A stretch of DNA of 64,000 nt from Olsenella urininfantis (GCF_900155635.1 NZ_LT732540.1:1197275-1261274), one strand, 5' to 3'. Positions 1 to 7,732 are shown, counted from the first letter of the stretch. The notes: generated from the letters alone by a model not told the origin. Numbers and translations: made by a program.

Positions 1-1925
1 GTGCCGGTGATGCCCATGCCCACGCCGATGTCGGCCTTCTTGATGGAGGGGGCGTCGTTCACGCCGTCACCGGTCATGGCGACGACCTTGTCCTTCTTCT
101 TCCAGGCATCAACGATGCGCACCTTGTGCTCGGGCTGGACGCGGGCGTAGACGCCGAAGCGCTCCACCTCGTCCGCCAGGTCCTCATCGGTGATGCGGTC
201 GAGCTCGGCGCCGGTGATGGCCTGCTCGCGGCTCTCGATGATGCCCAGCTCGCGGGCGATGGCCACGGCGGTGTCGATGTGGTCTCCGGTGATCATGACC
301 ACGCGGATGCCGGCGGAGTGGGCCTCCTCGATGGCGGCCTTCACCTCGGGACGGACGGGGTCGATCATGCCCGAGAGGCCCACGAAGGTGAGGTCCTGCT
401 CGAGGAGGGAGGGCTCGAAGGACTCGGGCATCTGGCCGCCCCAGTCGCGACGTGCGGAGGCCATGACGCGAAGGGCGCGGTCGGCCATGGCCTTGTTCTG
501 GGCCATGACCCTCTCGCGCAGCTCGTCGGTCATGGGAACGATGCCGTCCGCGCCCATGTAGCGGGTGCAGCGGGCCAGAACCACGTCAGGGCCGCCCTTG
601 GTGTGCTGCTCATAGCCATCGTGGTCCTTGACCACCACGGACATCATCTTGCGACCGGAGTCGAAGGGCGCCTCCCCCACGCGCGGGCGGCTCTCTGCCA
701 ACGCTACGGTGGTGTAGCCCTCCTTGGCGGCGTCTGCCACGAGGGCGGCCTCGGTGGGCTCGCCGGTGGCCACGCCCGCCTCGCTGTCCCACTTGGCGTC
801 GGAGGCAAGCGCCATGGTGCGCACGTGGGCCGTGAGGTCCTCGGTGGCGTGCTCCACGACGGTCATCTTGTTCTGGGTGAGGGTGCCCGTCTTGTCGGAG
901 CAGATGATCTGCGTGCAACCCAGGGTCTCCACGGCGCTGAGCTTGCGGATGATGGCGCTCTTCTCGCTCATCTTGGTCACGCCCATGGAGAGCACGATGG
1001 TGACCACGGCCACCAGCCCCTCGGGGATGGCGGCGACGGCAAGAGAGACGGCGATCATGAAGGTGTTGAGCACCAGGCCAAGGTCGGAGATGAACCCCAG
1101 GCCGTTCTTCACGAAGCCGGTGAGGAAGACGATGGCGGAGATGGCGACCACCAGGATGGTGAGGGCGCGGGAGAGCTCGTCGAGCTTGACCTGCAGGGGC
1201 GTCTGGCCGTCCTCGGCCTGGGCCAGGGCGTCGGCTATCTTGCCCATCTCGGTGTCCATGCCCGTGGCCACGACCACGGCTCGACCGCGCCCGAAGACCA
1301 CGGTGGAGCCCATGTAGCACATGTTCTTGCGGTCGCCCAGGGGCACGTCGTCCGCGCCCTCCTCAAGGGCGATGACCTCGGAGTGCTTGCTTGCGGGCAC
1401 AGACTCGCCCGTAAGGGCGGCCTCCTCGATCTTCATGGAGGCGCTCTCGAGGATGCGGCAGTCCGCGGGGACGGAGTCTCCCGCCTCCAAGATCACGATG
1501 TCGCCCACGACCAGATCGGAGGAGGGCACCGAGAGCAGCTGGCCGCCACGGACCACCTTGCTCGTTGCCGCCGCCATCTCCTGGAGCGCGGCCAGGGCCT
1601 CCTCGCTCTTGGCCTCCTGGACCACGCCCAGCACGGAGTTGAGAATGACCACGAACATGATGATGACCACGTCGGCGAAGTCCGCCTCGCCCTGCATGAT
1701 GCCAGTGAGCGCCGAGATGACCGCGGCGATGATGAGCATGATGACCATCGGGTCTGCCATCTGCTGGAAGAAGCGCTTCCACAGCGGGTCCTTCTCGGCC
1801 TCCTTGAGCTTGTTGGGGCCTTTCTGGGCGAGAAGCTCCTCCGCCCTGCCGGCACCGATGCCCTGCTCCGCATTGCTTGCGTACTCCTCGAGCACGTCTG
1901 CTGCGGGAACCAGATACTCTCTCAC
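1..1925 (-). CDS. Cation-transporting P-type ATPase, type II (Ca2+-ATPase-like), 3' end cut by window edge
   Basis: About 641 residues are visible; the C-terminal membrane helices lie beyond the left edge. Motifs in order are an actuator TGES, the M4 motif IPEGL typical of type IIA Ca2+ pumps, the phosphorylation motif DKTGTLT and the hinge motif TGDGVNDAP close to position 1. Helices precede the actuator in the usual order. The family pumps Ca2+ or a related cation out of the cytosol by an aspartyl-phosphate cycle; the exact ion cannot be read here. I place the start at GTG 1925 because an AGGAGG ribosome-binding site lies about 8 bases upstream. An in-frame ATG at 1946 is possible but has no comparable site. 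The gene is transcribed out of the window, with the repeat-bearing accessory island upstream of it. Confidence 0.93.
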   Translation of the reverse strand, partial: MREYLVPAADVLEEYASNAEQGIGAGRAEELLAQKGPNKLKEAEKDPLWKRFFQQMADPMVIMLIIAAVISALTGIMQGEADFADVVIIMFVVILNSVLGVVQEAKSEEALAALQEMAAATSKVVRGGQLLSVPSSDLVVGDIVILEAGDSVPADCRILESASMKIEEAALTGESVPASKHSEVIALEEGADDVPLGDRKNMCYMGSTVVFGRGRAVVVATGMDTEMGKIADALAQAEDGQTPLQVKLDELSRALTILVVAISAIVFLTGFVKNGLGFISDLGLVLNTFMIAVSLAVAAIPEGLVAVVTIVLSMGVTKMSEKSAIIRKLSAVETLGCTQIICSDKTGTLTQNKMTVVEHATEDLTAHVRTMALASDAKWDSEAGVATGEPTEAALVADAAKEGYTTVALAESRPRVGEAPFDSGRKMMSVVVKDHDGYEQHTKGGPDVVLARCTRYMGADGIVPMTDELRERVMAQNKAMADRALRVMASARRDWGGQMPESFEPSLLEQDLTFVGLSGMIDPVRPEVKAAIEEAHSAGIRVVMITGDHIDTAVAIARELGIIESREQAITGAELDRITDEDLADEVERFGVYARVQPEHKVRIVDAWKKKDKVVAMTGDGVNDAPSIKKADIGVGMGITG

Positions 1926-2111
1926 GTTCCTTCCCTCCTGGGTCATGCGGCAGCCCCCGCTGCCGCCACTGCGCGCCTGGCAGATTGATGCCCGATCATA
2001 ATTCCCCAGGAGGGGCAAGGGCTCACCAAGGCTGCCGTGCCAGGCACCTTAATCTTTTTATTGTACATGGGTTTCGTCTTGGAAGAGTGGTGCGCCGCTG
2101 GGGAAGGGGCT

Positions 2112-2208
2112 GCCCTACACGTGGGCGCTCCCGTGTAGAGCAGGCTCACAAAACCCCAGTTAGCGAGAGGAGCGCTCTACAGAGGAGCGCCCGCGTGTAG
2201 GGCAGGCG
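2112..2208. repeat. ~96 bp palindromic repeat, copy A
   Basis: Two consecutive imperfect hairpins built on the arm GCYCTACACG and its complement flank the shared core CACAAAACCCCAG. A copy in the same orientation lies at 6273-6368, and the two bracket the phage/restriction debris. The rest of 1926-2275 holds no gene I can support. Confidence 0.75.
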
Positions 2209-2275
2209 CCCGTCTTCGCATGCGAGAAAGAACTAGTTAGGTGCATCTCCCCGCCCTTGTTCTAGGGGCAGTCAA

Positions 2276-2422
2276 TCAGCGGGAGCACAAACAACCGCTA
2301 GCGCACCTTTCCAACTCCCACTTGCGGGAGTTCGCCTTGGCCCTCTCGTACAGCTCCTTGTAGTCGGGCTCCTCCTCGGCGCCCTGCGACCCATCGGGCG
2401 CAAGCCCCTGGTCGTCTTCCAT
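2276..2422 (-). pseudogene. Truncated phage scaffolding-type protein (N-terminal fragment)
   Basis: A 48-codon ORF starts at ATG 2422 behind a GGAAGGGGGA ribosome-binding site. The sequence EEEPDYKELYERAKANSRKW resembles the N-terminal coiled-coil start of phage capsid scaffolding proteins, which are normally around 150-200 residues. After that point it switches to an unrelated Cys-rich tail and stops, so I read it as cut by a deletion or insertion near 2310. It follows the JAB-domain fragment and a small ORF on the same strand, which is the usual order of a phage head module. Family assignment rests on the short N-terminus only. Confidence 0.5.
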
Positions 2423-2544
2423 GCCACGTCCCCCTTCCAGCCTTCGCGGCCATCGGCGTCCCGTGCGGGACGCCACGTTCGCTGGTGCGCCGTGCGGCGC
2501 CTCGGGGTGATTGTCCGGCGGGCGTGAGATTCGGCGTCTGGGCA

Positions 2545-2570
2545 TGAAAAAAGCCGCCCTGGGGCGGCTT
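2545..2570 (-). terminator. Rho-independent terminator
   Basis: On the minus strand an 8-bp stem AAGCCGCC/GGCGGCTT with loop CCAG is followed by a run of six T. It lies just after the 75-residue phage ORF ending at 2599 and before the scaffold fragment. Confidence 0.75.
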
Positions 2571-2598
2571 GGCTGTACGGCGTTCTTGAATTTCCTGG

Positions 2599-2826
2599 CT
2601 AGGCGGTCTCTATGCCTCTTGCGTAGATCTCACGCTCCACGATGTCGTAGAAGTCTGGACGCCCACCGAACTCGGGGTACAGGCTCTCGCACAGCTCGGC
2701 CTCCTTCGTCCACGTTCTCAGCTCGTCCGGAGAGAGCGCATCGAGCAGCGGCCTCATGTCGAGGTCGTCGTTGTGCAAGAGCTTTTCCTTGTTGAACTCA
2801 GCGTCAATCCTTGCCAATATGCTCAA
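2599..2826 (-). CDS. Small phage-associated protein of unknown function
   Basis: This 75-residue acidic protein has no signal peptide or membrane segment. Its start overlaps the end of the upstream JAB-domain fragment by 23 bases, the tight packing expected inside a phage head operon, and a terminator follows it. I recognise no family. The position between a minor head/JAB protein and a scaffold fragment suggests a structural-module accessory protein, but that is inferred from neighbours only. It may still be intact although the genes around it are not. Confidence 0.6.
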   Translation of the reverse strand: MSILARIDAEFNKEKLLHNDDLDMRPLLDALSPDELRTWTKEAELCESLYPEFGGRPDFYDIVEREIYARGIETA

Positions 2827-3127
2827 TCCTGACCCCCCATCCGTCCTCGATAAACTTCAGAGCCTCCGCCTCGCTCTTGCCATTGGACATCCTCTGCCAA
2901 ATCGCCCTCCAAAGGGCCTGGTCGCTGGCATCATACCCTGGCATAGGCTTCCCTAAAACGGAGTGCCGGCACATCGACCCGTCATGGCAGGCGATTACGC
3001 CGAACGACGCACCGCTTCTCCTCAGGCTCTCGAAGTCGGTGGCGGACGGAATCGAGCTCCCGGGGTGGTTGTGCATGAACGCGATCTCATGGCCGTCCCC
3101 CAGTGGAACCAGGGCGCTCCACCACCG
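2804..3127 (-). pseudogene. JAB/MPN-domain fragment, C-terminal part of a phage minor-head-type protein
   Basis: An internal ATG at 3076 gives 90 residues, but the same frame stays open to 3127 and reads upstream into a plausible beta-strand (LGDGHEIAFM) before an in-frame TGA at 3128-3130. The motif HNHP followed five residues later by S, two residues and D matches the JAMM/MPN+ zinc-metalloprotease signature HxHP-x5-S-x2-D. JAB-like domains occur at the C-terminus of some phage minor head proteins. The conserved upstream Glu of the active site and the bulk of the protein are missing. The frame ends exactly where the plus-strand tail chaperone begins, so a recombination junction lies at about 3105-3127. 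The fragment is unlikely to be functional. Confidence 0.65.
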
Positions 3128-3489
3128 TCAGCATCGGCGGGGAGGACTACGAGCGGGTTCTCACTACGAAAGCAACCCGTCTAATTGCTGAGCGTTACGG
3201 TGGGCTCGAACACCTGAGTAACGCACTTGAATCCTCCGAGGATCTGGGCAAGACGCTCGGTGAGGTGATTTGGCTGATCACGTTGCTGGCCAACCAGTCA
3301 GTCCAGATCCATAACCACCGCCACCCAGACGATAAGCGCCCAGAGTTGGGCGAGGATGAGGTCGAGTTGCTGACCGTGCCTGCTGATCTGGCGGACTATC
3401 GTGGCACGATCGCCGAAGCCCTCCAGCGCGGCACACGCCGAGACATCCTCACCGAGCCAGCCCCAAAAGCACCGGCAGCGGACGCGTAG
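3103..3489 (+). CDS. Phage tail assembly chaperone, gpG-like short form
   Basis: A 128-residue protein from GTG 3103. From residue 7 it reads TTVSIGGEDYERVLTTKA, the N-terminus seen in tail assembly chaperones of phages from Gram-positive hosts, and 'IAERYGGLEHL' follows. In the lambda model such proteins coat the tape-measure protein during tail assembly. Three things support the call: the length, an alternative C-terminus in the -1 frame reached at a slippery heptamer (3462-3468), and a tape-measure gene downstream. The native start was probably removed by the junction with the JAB fragment, so the first residues may be artefactual and translation signals may be lacking. Base composition is lower in GC than the host. 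Confidence 0.7.
   Translation: MEPGRSTTVSIGGEDYERVLTTKATRLIAERYGGLEHLSNALESSEDLGKTLGEVIWLITLLANQSVQIHNHRHPDDKRPELGEDEVELLTVPADLADYRGTIAEALQRGTRRDILTEPAPKAPAADA
3462..3468 (+). promoter_or_regulatory. -1 programmed ribosomal frameshift heptamer
   Basis: The heptamer CCCAAAA is read C CCA AAA in the zero frame, a perfect X XXY YYZ slippery sequence. It lies seven codons before the zero-frame stop, and the -1 frame is open on both sides. Confidence 0.65.
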
Positions 3490-3683
3490 TCGACAACAAT
3501 CAGGCTGTGTTCACGCGGCTGACCTATATCGGCATGGCCCACCTTCACCTAACGCGTGTGGAGGTGGGCCTGACCGTATTCGGAGAACTCCTCGACCTCG
3601 TCGACTGCTGGCAGCTAGAAACCGGGCGCGCCCAGCCGCTGCGTCAATGGTTCATCGACGACGTCATCCCCGCAAGGATCTAA
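3462..3683 (+). CDS. Phage tail assembly chaperone, -1 frameshift extension (gpGT-like)
   Basis: Slippage by -1 at C CCA AAA (3462-3468) moves the ribosome into a frame that stays open to TAA 3681-3683. It adds about 70 residues, including 'VFTRLTYIGMAHLHLTRVEV' and 'LLDLVDCWQLETGRAQPL'. It has no start of its own. This is the arrangement of lambda G/GT, where the low-level fusion protein recruits the tail tube while the short form stabilises the tape measure. Its stop overlaps by two bases the stop of the opposite-strand gene at 3680. Frame, heptamer and gene order are seen; translation by frameshifting is inferred from the family. Confidence 0.65.
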   Translation, partial: PKSTGSGRVVDNNQAVFTRLTYIGMAHLHLTRVEVGLTVFGELLDLVDCWQLETGRAQPLRQWFIDDVIPARI

Positions 3684-4135
3684 ATGGGTCGATGTGACAT
3701 GGGCGATTCGTTCACGAGACGATCAAATTCCTTACGTGCAGCCTTTTCGACCTTGTCCCAGTTAAATACGCCCTTCGCTATTTCCACAAGGGTATTCAAG
3801 TCGCATTCGCCTTTATCAAGCTCCGCATGCATGAGATCAGAGAGTGCCTTTGCTTCCTCTTGTAGGCCTAAAGCTTCAAGAATCCAAAGATACATCTCTG
3901 GCCGTTTCATTCCCCTCCAAGTCTTACTTGCAATTAGCAAGTGCTTATTGCGCTTATCGCAGGCATCTACTTGAACGGGTTTAGAAACAAAAAATCCAGC
4001 GCAATGCATCCGGGTGGTAAACCACCAGCGGTCGTTTTCGTTTTGAGGATAACGAGCTTCGAATATGTCAGATAAGGGTGTTGGAACGATTAGTTCGCCA
4101 AGAACTGCACCGAAATCTTCCGAGCTCATGTCCAT
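3680..4135 (-). CDS. AT-rich opposite-strand hypothetical (moron-like phage cargo)
   Basis: This 151-residue protein starts at ATG 4135 behind AAGGGGGAA. It is soluble, with many Lys, Asp, Glu and Trp, and shows no signal peptide, membrane helix or motif I recognise. Its base composition is clearly more AT-rich than both the host and the neighbouring phage genes. It sits between the tail assembly chaperone and the tape-measure gene, which are normally adjacent and co-directional, and it points the other way with its own ribosome-binding site. That is how phage morons (independently expressed cargo such as immunity, toxin or defence genes) are placed. It looks full-length, unlike its neighbours. 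The function is unknown. Confidence 0.7.
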   Translation of the reverse strand: MDMSSEDFGAVLGELIVPTPLSDIFEARYPQNENDRWWFTTRMHCAGFFVSKPVQVDACDKRNKHLLIASKTWRGMKRPEMYLWILEALGLQEEAKALSDLMHAELDKGECDLNTLVEIAKGVFNWDKVEKAARKEFDRLVNESPMSHRPI

Positions 4136-4199
4136 AGCTTCCCCCTTCGCTTAGCAATTTGATCCCTTTTCATTATCCCTTCGAGGAGGTGACCTTGTC

Positions 4200-4760
4200 A
4201 TGTCTGATTCTACTTTTGGTTTGAAGATCGGGCTTGAGGGCGAGCGGGAGTTCAAACGCACGATCACGGATATTAACCGTGAGATGCGGGTGCTCGGCAG
4301 TGAGATGAAGCTCGTAGCCTCCTCGTTCGATAATAACGATAAGTCCGCCGAAGCACTCACCGCCCGTAACCAGGTGCAGGGCAAAGAGATCAAGGCTCAG
4401 AAAGCCAAGATCGAGACTCTGCGTGCCGCGCTCGAAAACTCTGCCTCATCGTTTGATGAGAACGATAGCCGTACAAAGAATTGGCAGATCAAGCTCAACA
4501 ACGCAGGTGCTGAACTCAACCGGCTCGAAGGCGAGCTGAAAGCCAACAACGATGCCCTCTCGGATTTCGGGAACGAGGCTGACGGTGCTGGGGATAATGC
4601 CAAGGGTGCGGCAAAGGACGCAGGACGTCTTGAGGGCGCGGTGGATGACCTTCAAAACCGGAAGCGACATCGTCGACAGCCTTTAAGGTTTTCGAGAAAT
4701 CTTGCCCGCCTTGCGTGCGGGCTTTTTCTTACCCATATGCGCGCCAACGCAACTCAGTGA
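4200..4760 (+). pseudogene. Phage tape-measure protein, N-terminal fragment
   Basis: A strong GAGGAGGTGA site precedes ATG 4200. Residues 1 to about 150 match the conserved start of tail tape-measure proteins of Gram-positive phages (FGLKIGLEGEREFKRTITDI, SEMKLVASSFD, and an alternating Lys/Glu coiled coil). Tape-measure proteins usually run from 600 to over 1500 residues. Here the coiled coil ends near 4650 and an unrelated basic tail of about 35 residues follows before the stop at 4758-4760, so most of the gene is gone. A terminator lies inside the end of the ORF. The fragment would be translated but cannot determine tail length. Confidence 0.75.
4705..4729 (+). terminator. Rho-independent terminator
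   Basis: Stem GCCCGC/GCGGGC is followed by TTTTTCT. It lies within the out-of-frame tail of the truncated tape-measure ORF and is probably the original terminator of whatever ended here before the deletion. Confidence 0.7.
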
Positions 4761-4787
4761 GCAGACCCCTCGGTAGGTACTCGCTAA

Positions 4788-5888
4788 CGCAACCCAGCAT
4801 TTATCATTTTCGGAGTCCAGTTCGACCCCGCCTGCGGGACCGGCGGATTTCTCGGAGAGGCCTACCTCCAGGTCTCCTCCCAGATAAATGAGGCGGATGC
4901 GGCCAGATGGGCGAATGCGAGGCTTTACGGCGTCGACCTCGACGACATCAACGTGAAGCTCGCGGGGGCTTTGATGGTCGGAATGGGCGATGGGTCAACC
5001 CATATCAAGCTGGGCAACTCCATCAGGCAATCGAAATGGCAAAGCAACAGGCGCGGTCTTGAAGATGCCATCGATGACGATGGCTACGACGTGGTCCTCA
5101 CCAATCCTCTGTTCGGGCAGAATCTGACCGTAAACACGGCCGAGGCGAGCGCATGAGGATACTCCATCTGCAAGCGCACCAAATCAGGCAAGAGAGCAGA
5201 CGAGTACATGCAGACGGAGATAGGCATCGTGTTCGTCGAGCGCGCACACAGGCTCCTTCACGAGGGAGGAAGGCTTGGGATAGTCCTTCCCGAGACGTAC
5301 TTCTTCTCCAAGAGCTACTCCTGGTTCAGGAAATGGCTAGACGAGCGCTTCGTGCTAAAGGGCGTTCTCAATATGCCCATGGAGGCCTTCCAGGGGTTCT
5401 GCCGGGCGAAAACCAACTTCTACGTATTTTCGAAGAAGCGCGGCGGGAAGGAGCCGCCAATCGAGAAACAGGCTTACTGGTCGTGCGGCGGAAAAACCTG
5501 GATCTCCAATGCGCTCACAATCGGCATCAACAAGGACGGCGAGACCCTGTATCGCATCGATTCCTTGTCCATGACGAGGACGGGCGAGGTCGATGACGTC
5601 GCCGCTTCCGATGTGGACTGCCTCCTCTGTGATGACGGGGAGACCAGCACGGCCTCATTTGTCACCAGCACGCCACTCACCGAGTCGTTCATCGGCGTAC
5701 CGCAGTACTGCGACCCCTCGATTCAAAGGGCTCTTCGCGCCTGGACTTCCGAGAGGTTGCCCAACTGCCAGCTCATGAGCCTGGGCGAGCTTAAGGACCT
5801 TGGTTGGCTGAGTGTCAGGCAGGGCCACGGAAGCCCGTTCCAGGATCTGAGATCGGGAGACATCCGCATCAAAGCAATAAATCAATGA
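4788..5888 (+). pseudogene. Type I restriction-modification DNA methylase (HsdM-like), decayed
   Basis: One reading frame holds methylase sequence from 4812 to 5888. It has motif I FDPACGTGGF (S-adenosylmethionine binding), then motif IV as NPLF where N6-adenine methylases have NPPF, and later 'HEGGRLGIVLPE'. Three defects are visible. The frame enters directly at motif I with no N-terminal helical domain. An in-frame TGA stands at 5154-5156 (ASA-stop-GYSICKRTKSG). The C-terminus stops after 'SVRQGHGSPFQDLRSGD', where relatives continue. The motif IV Pro-to-Leu change would also damage catalysis. No HsdS or HsdR gene is nearby. Any product from the internal ATG at 5208 would lack both catalytic motifs. 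Confidence 0.82.
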
Positions 5889-5914
5889 AAGGGGCGTACA
5901 CCCCTTTCATTTTT
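5886..5914 (+). terminator. Rho-independent terminator
   Basis: The 9-bp perfect stem TGAAAGGGG/CCCCTTTCA is followed by TTTTT. It overlaps the stop codon of the methylase remnant. Confidence 0.8.
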
Positions 5915-5955
5915 CAGATCATGTCAATTGTGGTCTAACAGAGGCTTTTTCTTAG

Positions 5956-6132
5956 AATGCAACACCGGATGGGCTTCGACCATACTTTTGCGGTAAGCAT
6001 GCCGATAATTCAACTGAATGGTTGCTATTTGAATTAACACCTGTCACAAAGCGCTATAAAATTCGAGCGATACTTTGGCATAAAGATCTTTGGAGACTGC
6101 CGGACGGCCTTATTGAAGCTCTCGCCGTATGA
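5956..6132 (+). pseudogene. Possible C-terminal remnant of an unidentified AT-rich gene
   Basis: After TAG 5953-5955 a 58-codon frame without a start codon runs to TGA 6130-6132. It reads like real protein (DGLRPYFCGKHADNS, then TEWLLFELTPVTKRYKIR). Composition is AT-rich compared with the host, as for the cargo gene at 3680-4135. I do not recognise the family. Apart from this and the repeat at 6273-6368, I see nothing I can support in 5915-6609. Confidence 0.3.
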
Positions 6133-6272
6133 GGCGCCTACTCGTCGCAAGTAGGAACACCTTCCCCTTGGTATGCTCTAGGACTATGCAGTCCAAACAA
6201 TTGGCACAAGGGTCCTAAAGGTGATAAGCCACAAGCAAAGATGGCCTGGCTTCTCTCGCTCGACGACTTGCG

Positions 6273-6368
6273 GGCTCTACAGCACGGCGCTCCCGTGTAG
6301 AGCGGGGCCACAAAACCCCAGGTGGCGAGAGGGCGCTCTACAAGAGAGGCCCCGCGTGTAGAGCAGCC
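6273..6368. repeat. ~96 bp palindromic repeat, copy B
   Basis: Direct-orientation copy of 2112-2208. It shares GCGCTCCCGTGTAGAGC, CACAAAACCCCAG, GCGAGAGG, GCGCTCTACA and GCGTGTAG at matching spacing, with scattered substitutions and small indels. It marks the right boundary of the accessory island and lies about 240 bases upstream of the dehydrogenase gene. Confidence 0.75.
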
Positions 6369-6609
6369 GACCCTCTCGGCACCGCGGGAGGCAAGGTCGG
6401 GGTGGTGTTTCCGTCGCGGAATCGCAGTTGGGGCGTTTCGCACCGGAATCGCACGGAGAAACCGCCCCAAACTGGCGGCGCGCGGCTCGCATGTTGGCCG
6501 CACGCCCGCGCAGCACATCCAGCACGCCCACCGGCTGCGATAGAATCAGAGCTGTCCAAGCGCATTGGTTGGAGCCGCCGCGAGGCTGCCCCCGGAAGAA
6601 AGGGCTCCC

Positions 6610-7614
6610 ATGAAGCTTCTCTTTTTTGGCACCAAGAGCTATGACCGCAAGTCCTTCGAGCAGGAACTGAAGGACTACCCCAGCATCAAGGTTGACTTCA
6701 CCGAGACAAACCTCACCCCCATGACCGCCGCCCTGGCCAGGGGCTACGACGCGGTCTGCGCCTTCGTGAACGCCGACATCTCAGCCATGACGCTCGAGGT
6801 ACTGCGCGGCCTGGGCGTGGGCCTGGTGCTCATGCGCTGCGCCGGCTTCGACGCCGTCAACGTGGACTTCGCGAAGTCCCTGGGCATGCGCGTCACCCGC
6901 GTTCCCGCCTACTCCCCCGAGGCCATAGCCGAGCACGCCATGGGCCTTGCCCTCACGGCGAACCGCCGCATCCACAAGGGCTACAACCGCGTCCGCGAGA
7001 ACAACTTCTCCCTTGCCGGGCTGGTCGGAGAGACCCTGCACGGCAAGACTGCGGGCATCGTGGGCACGGGACGCATCGGGGCGGCCCTGTGCCGCATCTG
7101 CAAGGGCTTCGGCATGACCGTCCTGGGCGCCGACCTCTACCCCAACCAGGCCCTCGTTGACGTCGAGCACGTGGTGGACGAGTACGTGGAGTACGACGAG
7201 CTCTACCGTCGCGCCGACCTCATCAGCCTGCACGCCTTCCTCAACGAGGACAGCTATCACATGATCAACGACGAGACCATAGCCCAGATGAAGGATGGCG
7301 TGATCTTCGTGAACACCGGCCGCGGAGGCCTGGTGGACACCGAGGCCCTCATCCGCGGCATCCTCTCGGGCAAGATCGGGGCCGCCGGCCTGGACGTCTA
7401 CGAGGAGGAGAATCCCAACGTCTACCAGGACCGCGCGGGCGAGGTCATCGATTCCCCCACGGCTCGCCTCTGCTCCTTCCCCAACGTGGTCCTCACCTCT
7501 CACCAGGCGTTCTTCACGCACGAGGCCCTCTCGCAGATTGCCCGCGTGACCCTGGACAACGCCCTGGCATTTGAAAATGGGACGGATTTCGTCGAGCGCA
7601 GCGTGGTGTGCTAG
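6610..7614 (+). CDS. NAD-dependent D-2-hydroxyacid dehydrogenase (D-lactate dehydrogenase type)
   Basis: A 334-residue cytosolic enzyme of the family that interconverts 2-oxoacids and D-2-hydroxyacids, typically pyruvate and D-lactate. The N-terminal catalytic half is followed by a Rossmann domain with GTGRIG (near residue 155). The three family active-site residues are visible: Arg in NTGRGG, Glu in DVYEEE and His in SHQAFFT. Length matches D-LDH. The start is ATG 6610, behind GAAGAAAGGG; the frame is open further upstream but without a site. Pyruvate kinase follows, so the pair would serve the bottom of glycolysis and NADH reoxidation in a fermenter. Substrate could also be another short 2-oxoacid such as 2-oxoisocaproate. 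Confidence 0.9.
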   Translation: MKLLFFGTKSYDRKSFEQELKDYPSIKVDFTETNLTPMTAALARGYDAVCAFVNADISAMTLEVLRGLGVGLVLMRCAGFDAVNVDFAKSLGMRVTRVPAYSPEAIAEHAMGLALTANRRIHKGYNRVRENNFSLAGLVGETLHGKTAGIVGTGRIGAALCRICKGFGMTVLGADLYPNQALVDVEHVVDEYVEYDELYRRADLISLHAFLNEDSYHMINDETIAQMKDGVIFVNTGRGGLVDTEALIRGILSGKIGAAGLDVYEEENPNVYQDRAGEVIDSPTARLCSFPNVVLTSHQAFFTHEALSQIARVTLDNALAFENGTDFVERSVVC

Positions 7615-7732
7615 CCAAGGGCCTATTCTAGACAGTTGTGCCTTTTTGCCAGGAGCATCGATGGCACCAGGAGAGACTAACCCGCCGGTGCGCGTGCCGG
7701 CGGTCACGAGGCAAGAGAACGAGAGGAAGCAC

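Noticed and set aside
126..1988. Long plus-strand reading frame (620 codons) opposite the P-type ATPase
   Set aside because: It is antisense to a gene with all P-type ATPase motifs; its Gly/His/Ala/Val/Asp-rich composition is typical of a complementary frame in GC-rich DNA.
2112..2208. CRISPR array or phage att site from repeated palindromes
   Set aside because: Only two copies 4 kb apart, no spacer periodicity, no cas genes, no integrase; kept as a dispersed repeat.
3401..3697. 98-codon plus-strand frame overlapping the tail chaperone
   Set aside because: Arg/Pro/Ser-rich out-of-frame reading; the -1 extension and zero frame account for the region.
5154..5156. In-frame TGA in the HsdM-like gene as a selenocysteine or readthrough codon
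   Set aside because: The position is not a catalytic Cys site, no SECIS-like hairpin directly follows, and the gene carries other lesions, so a nonsense mutation is simpler.
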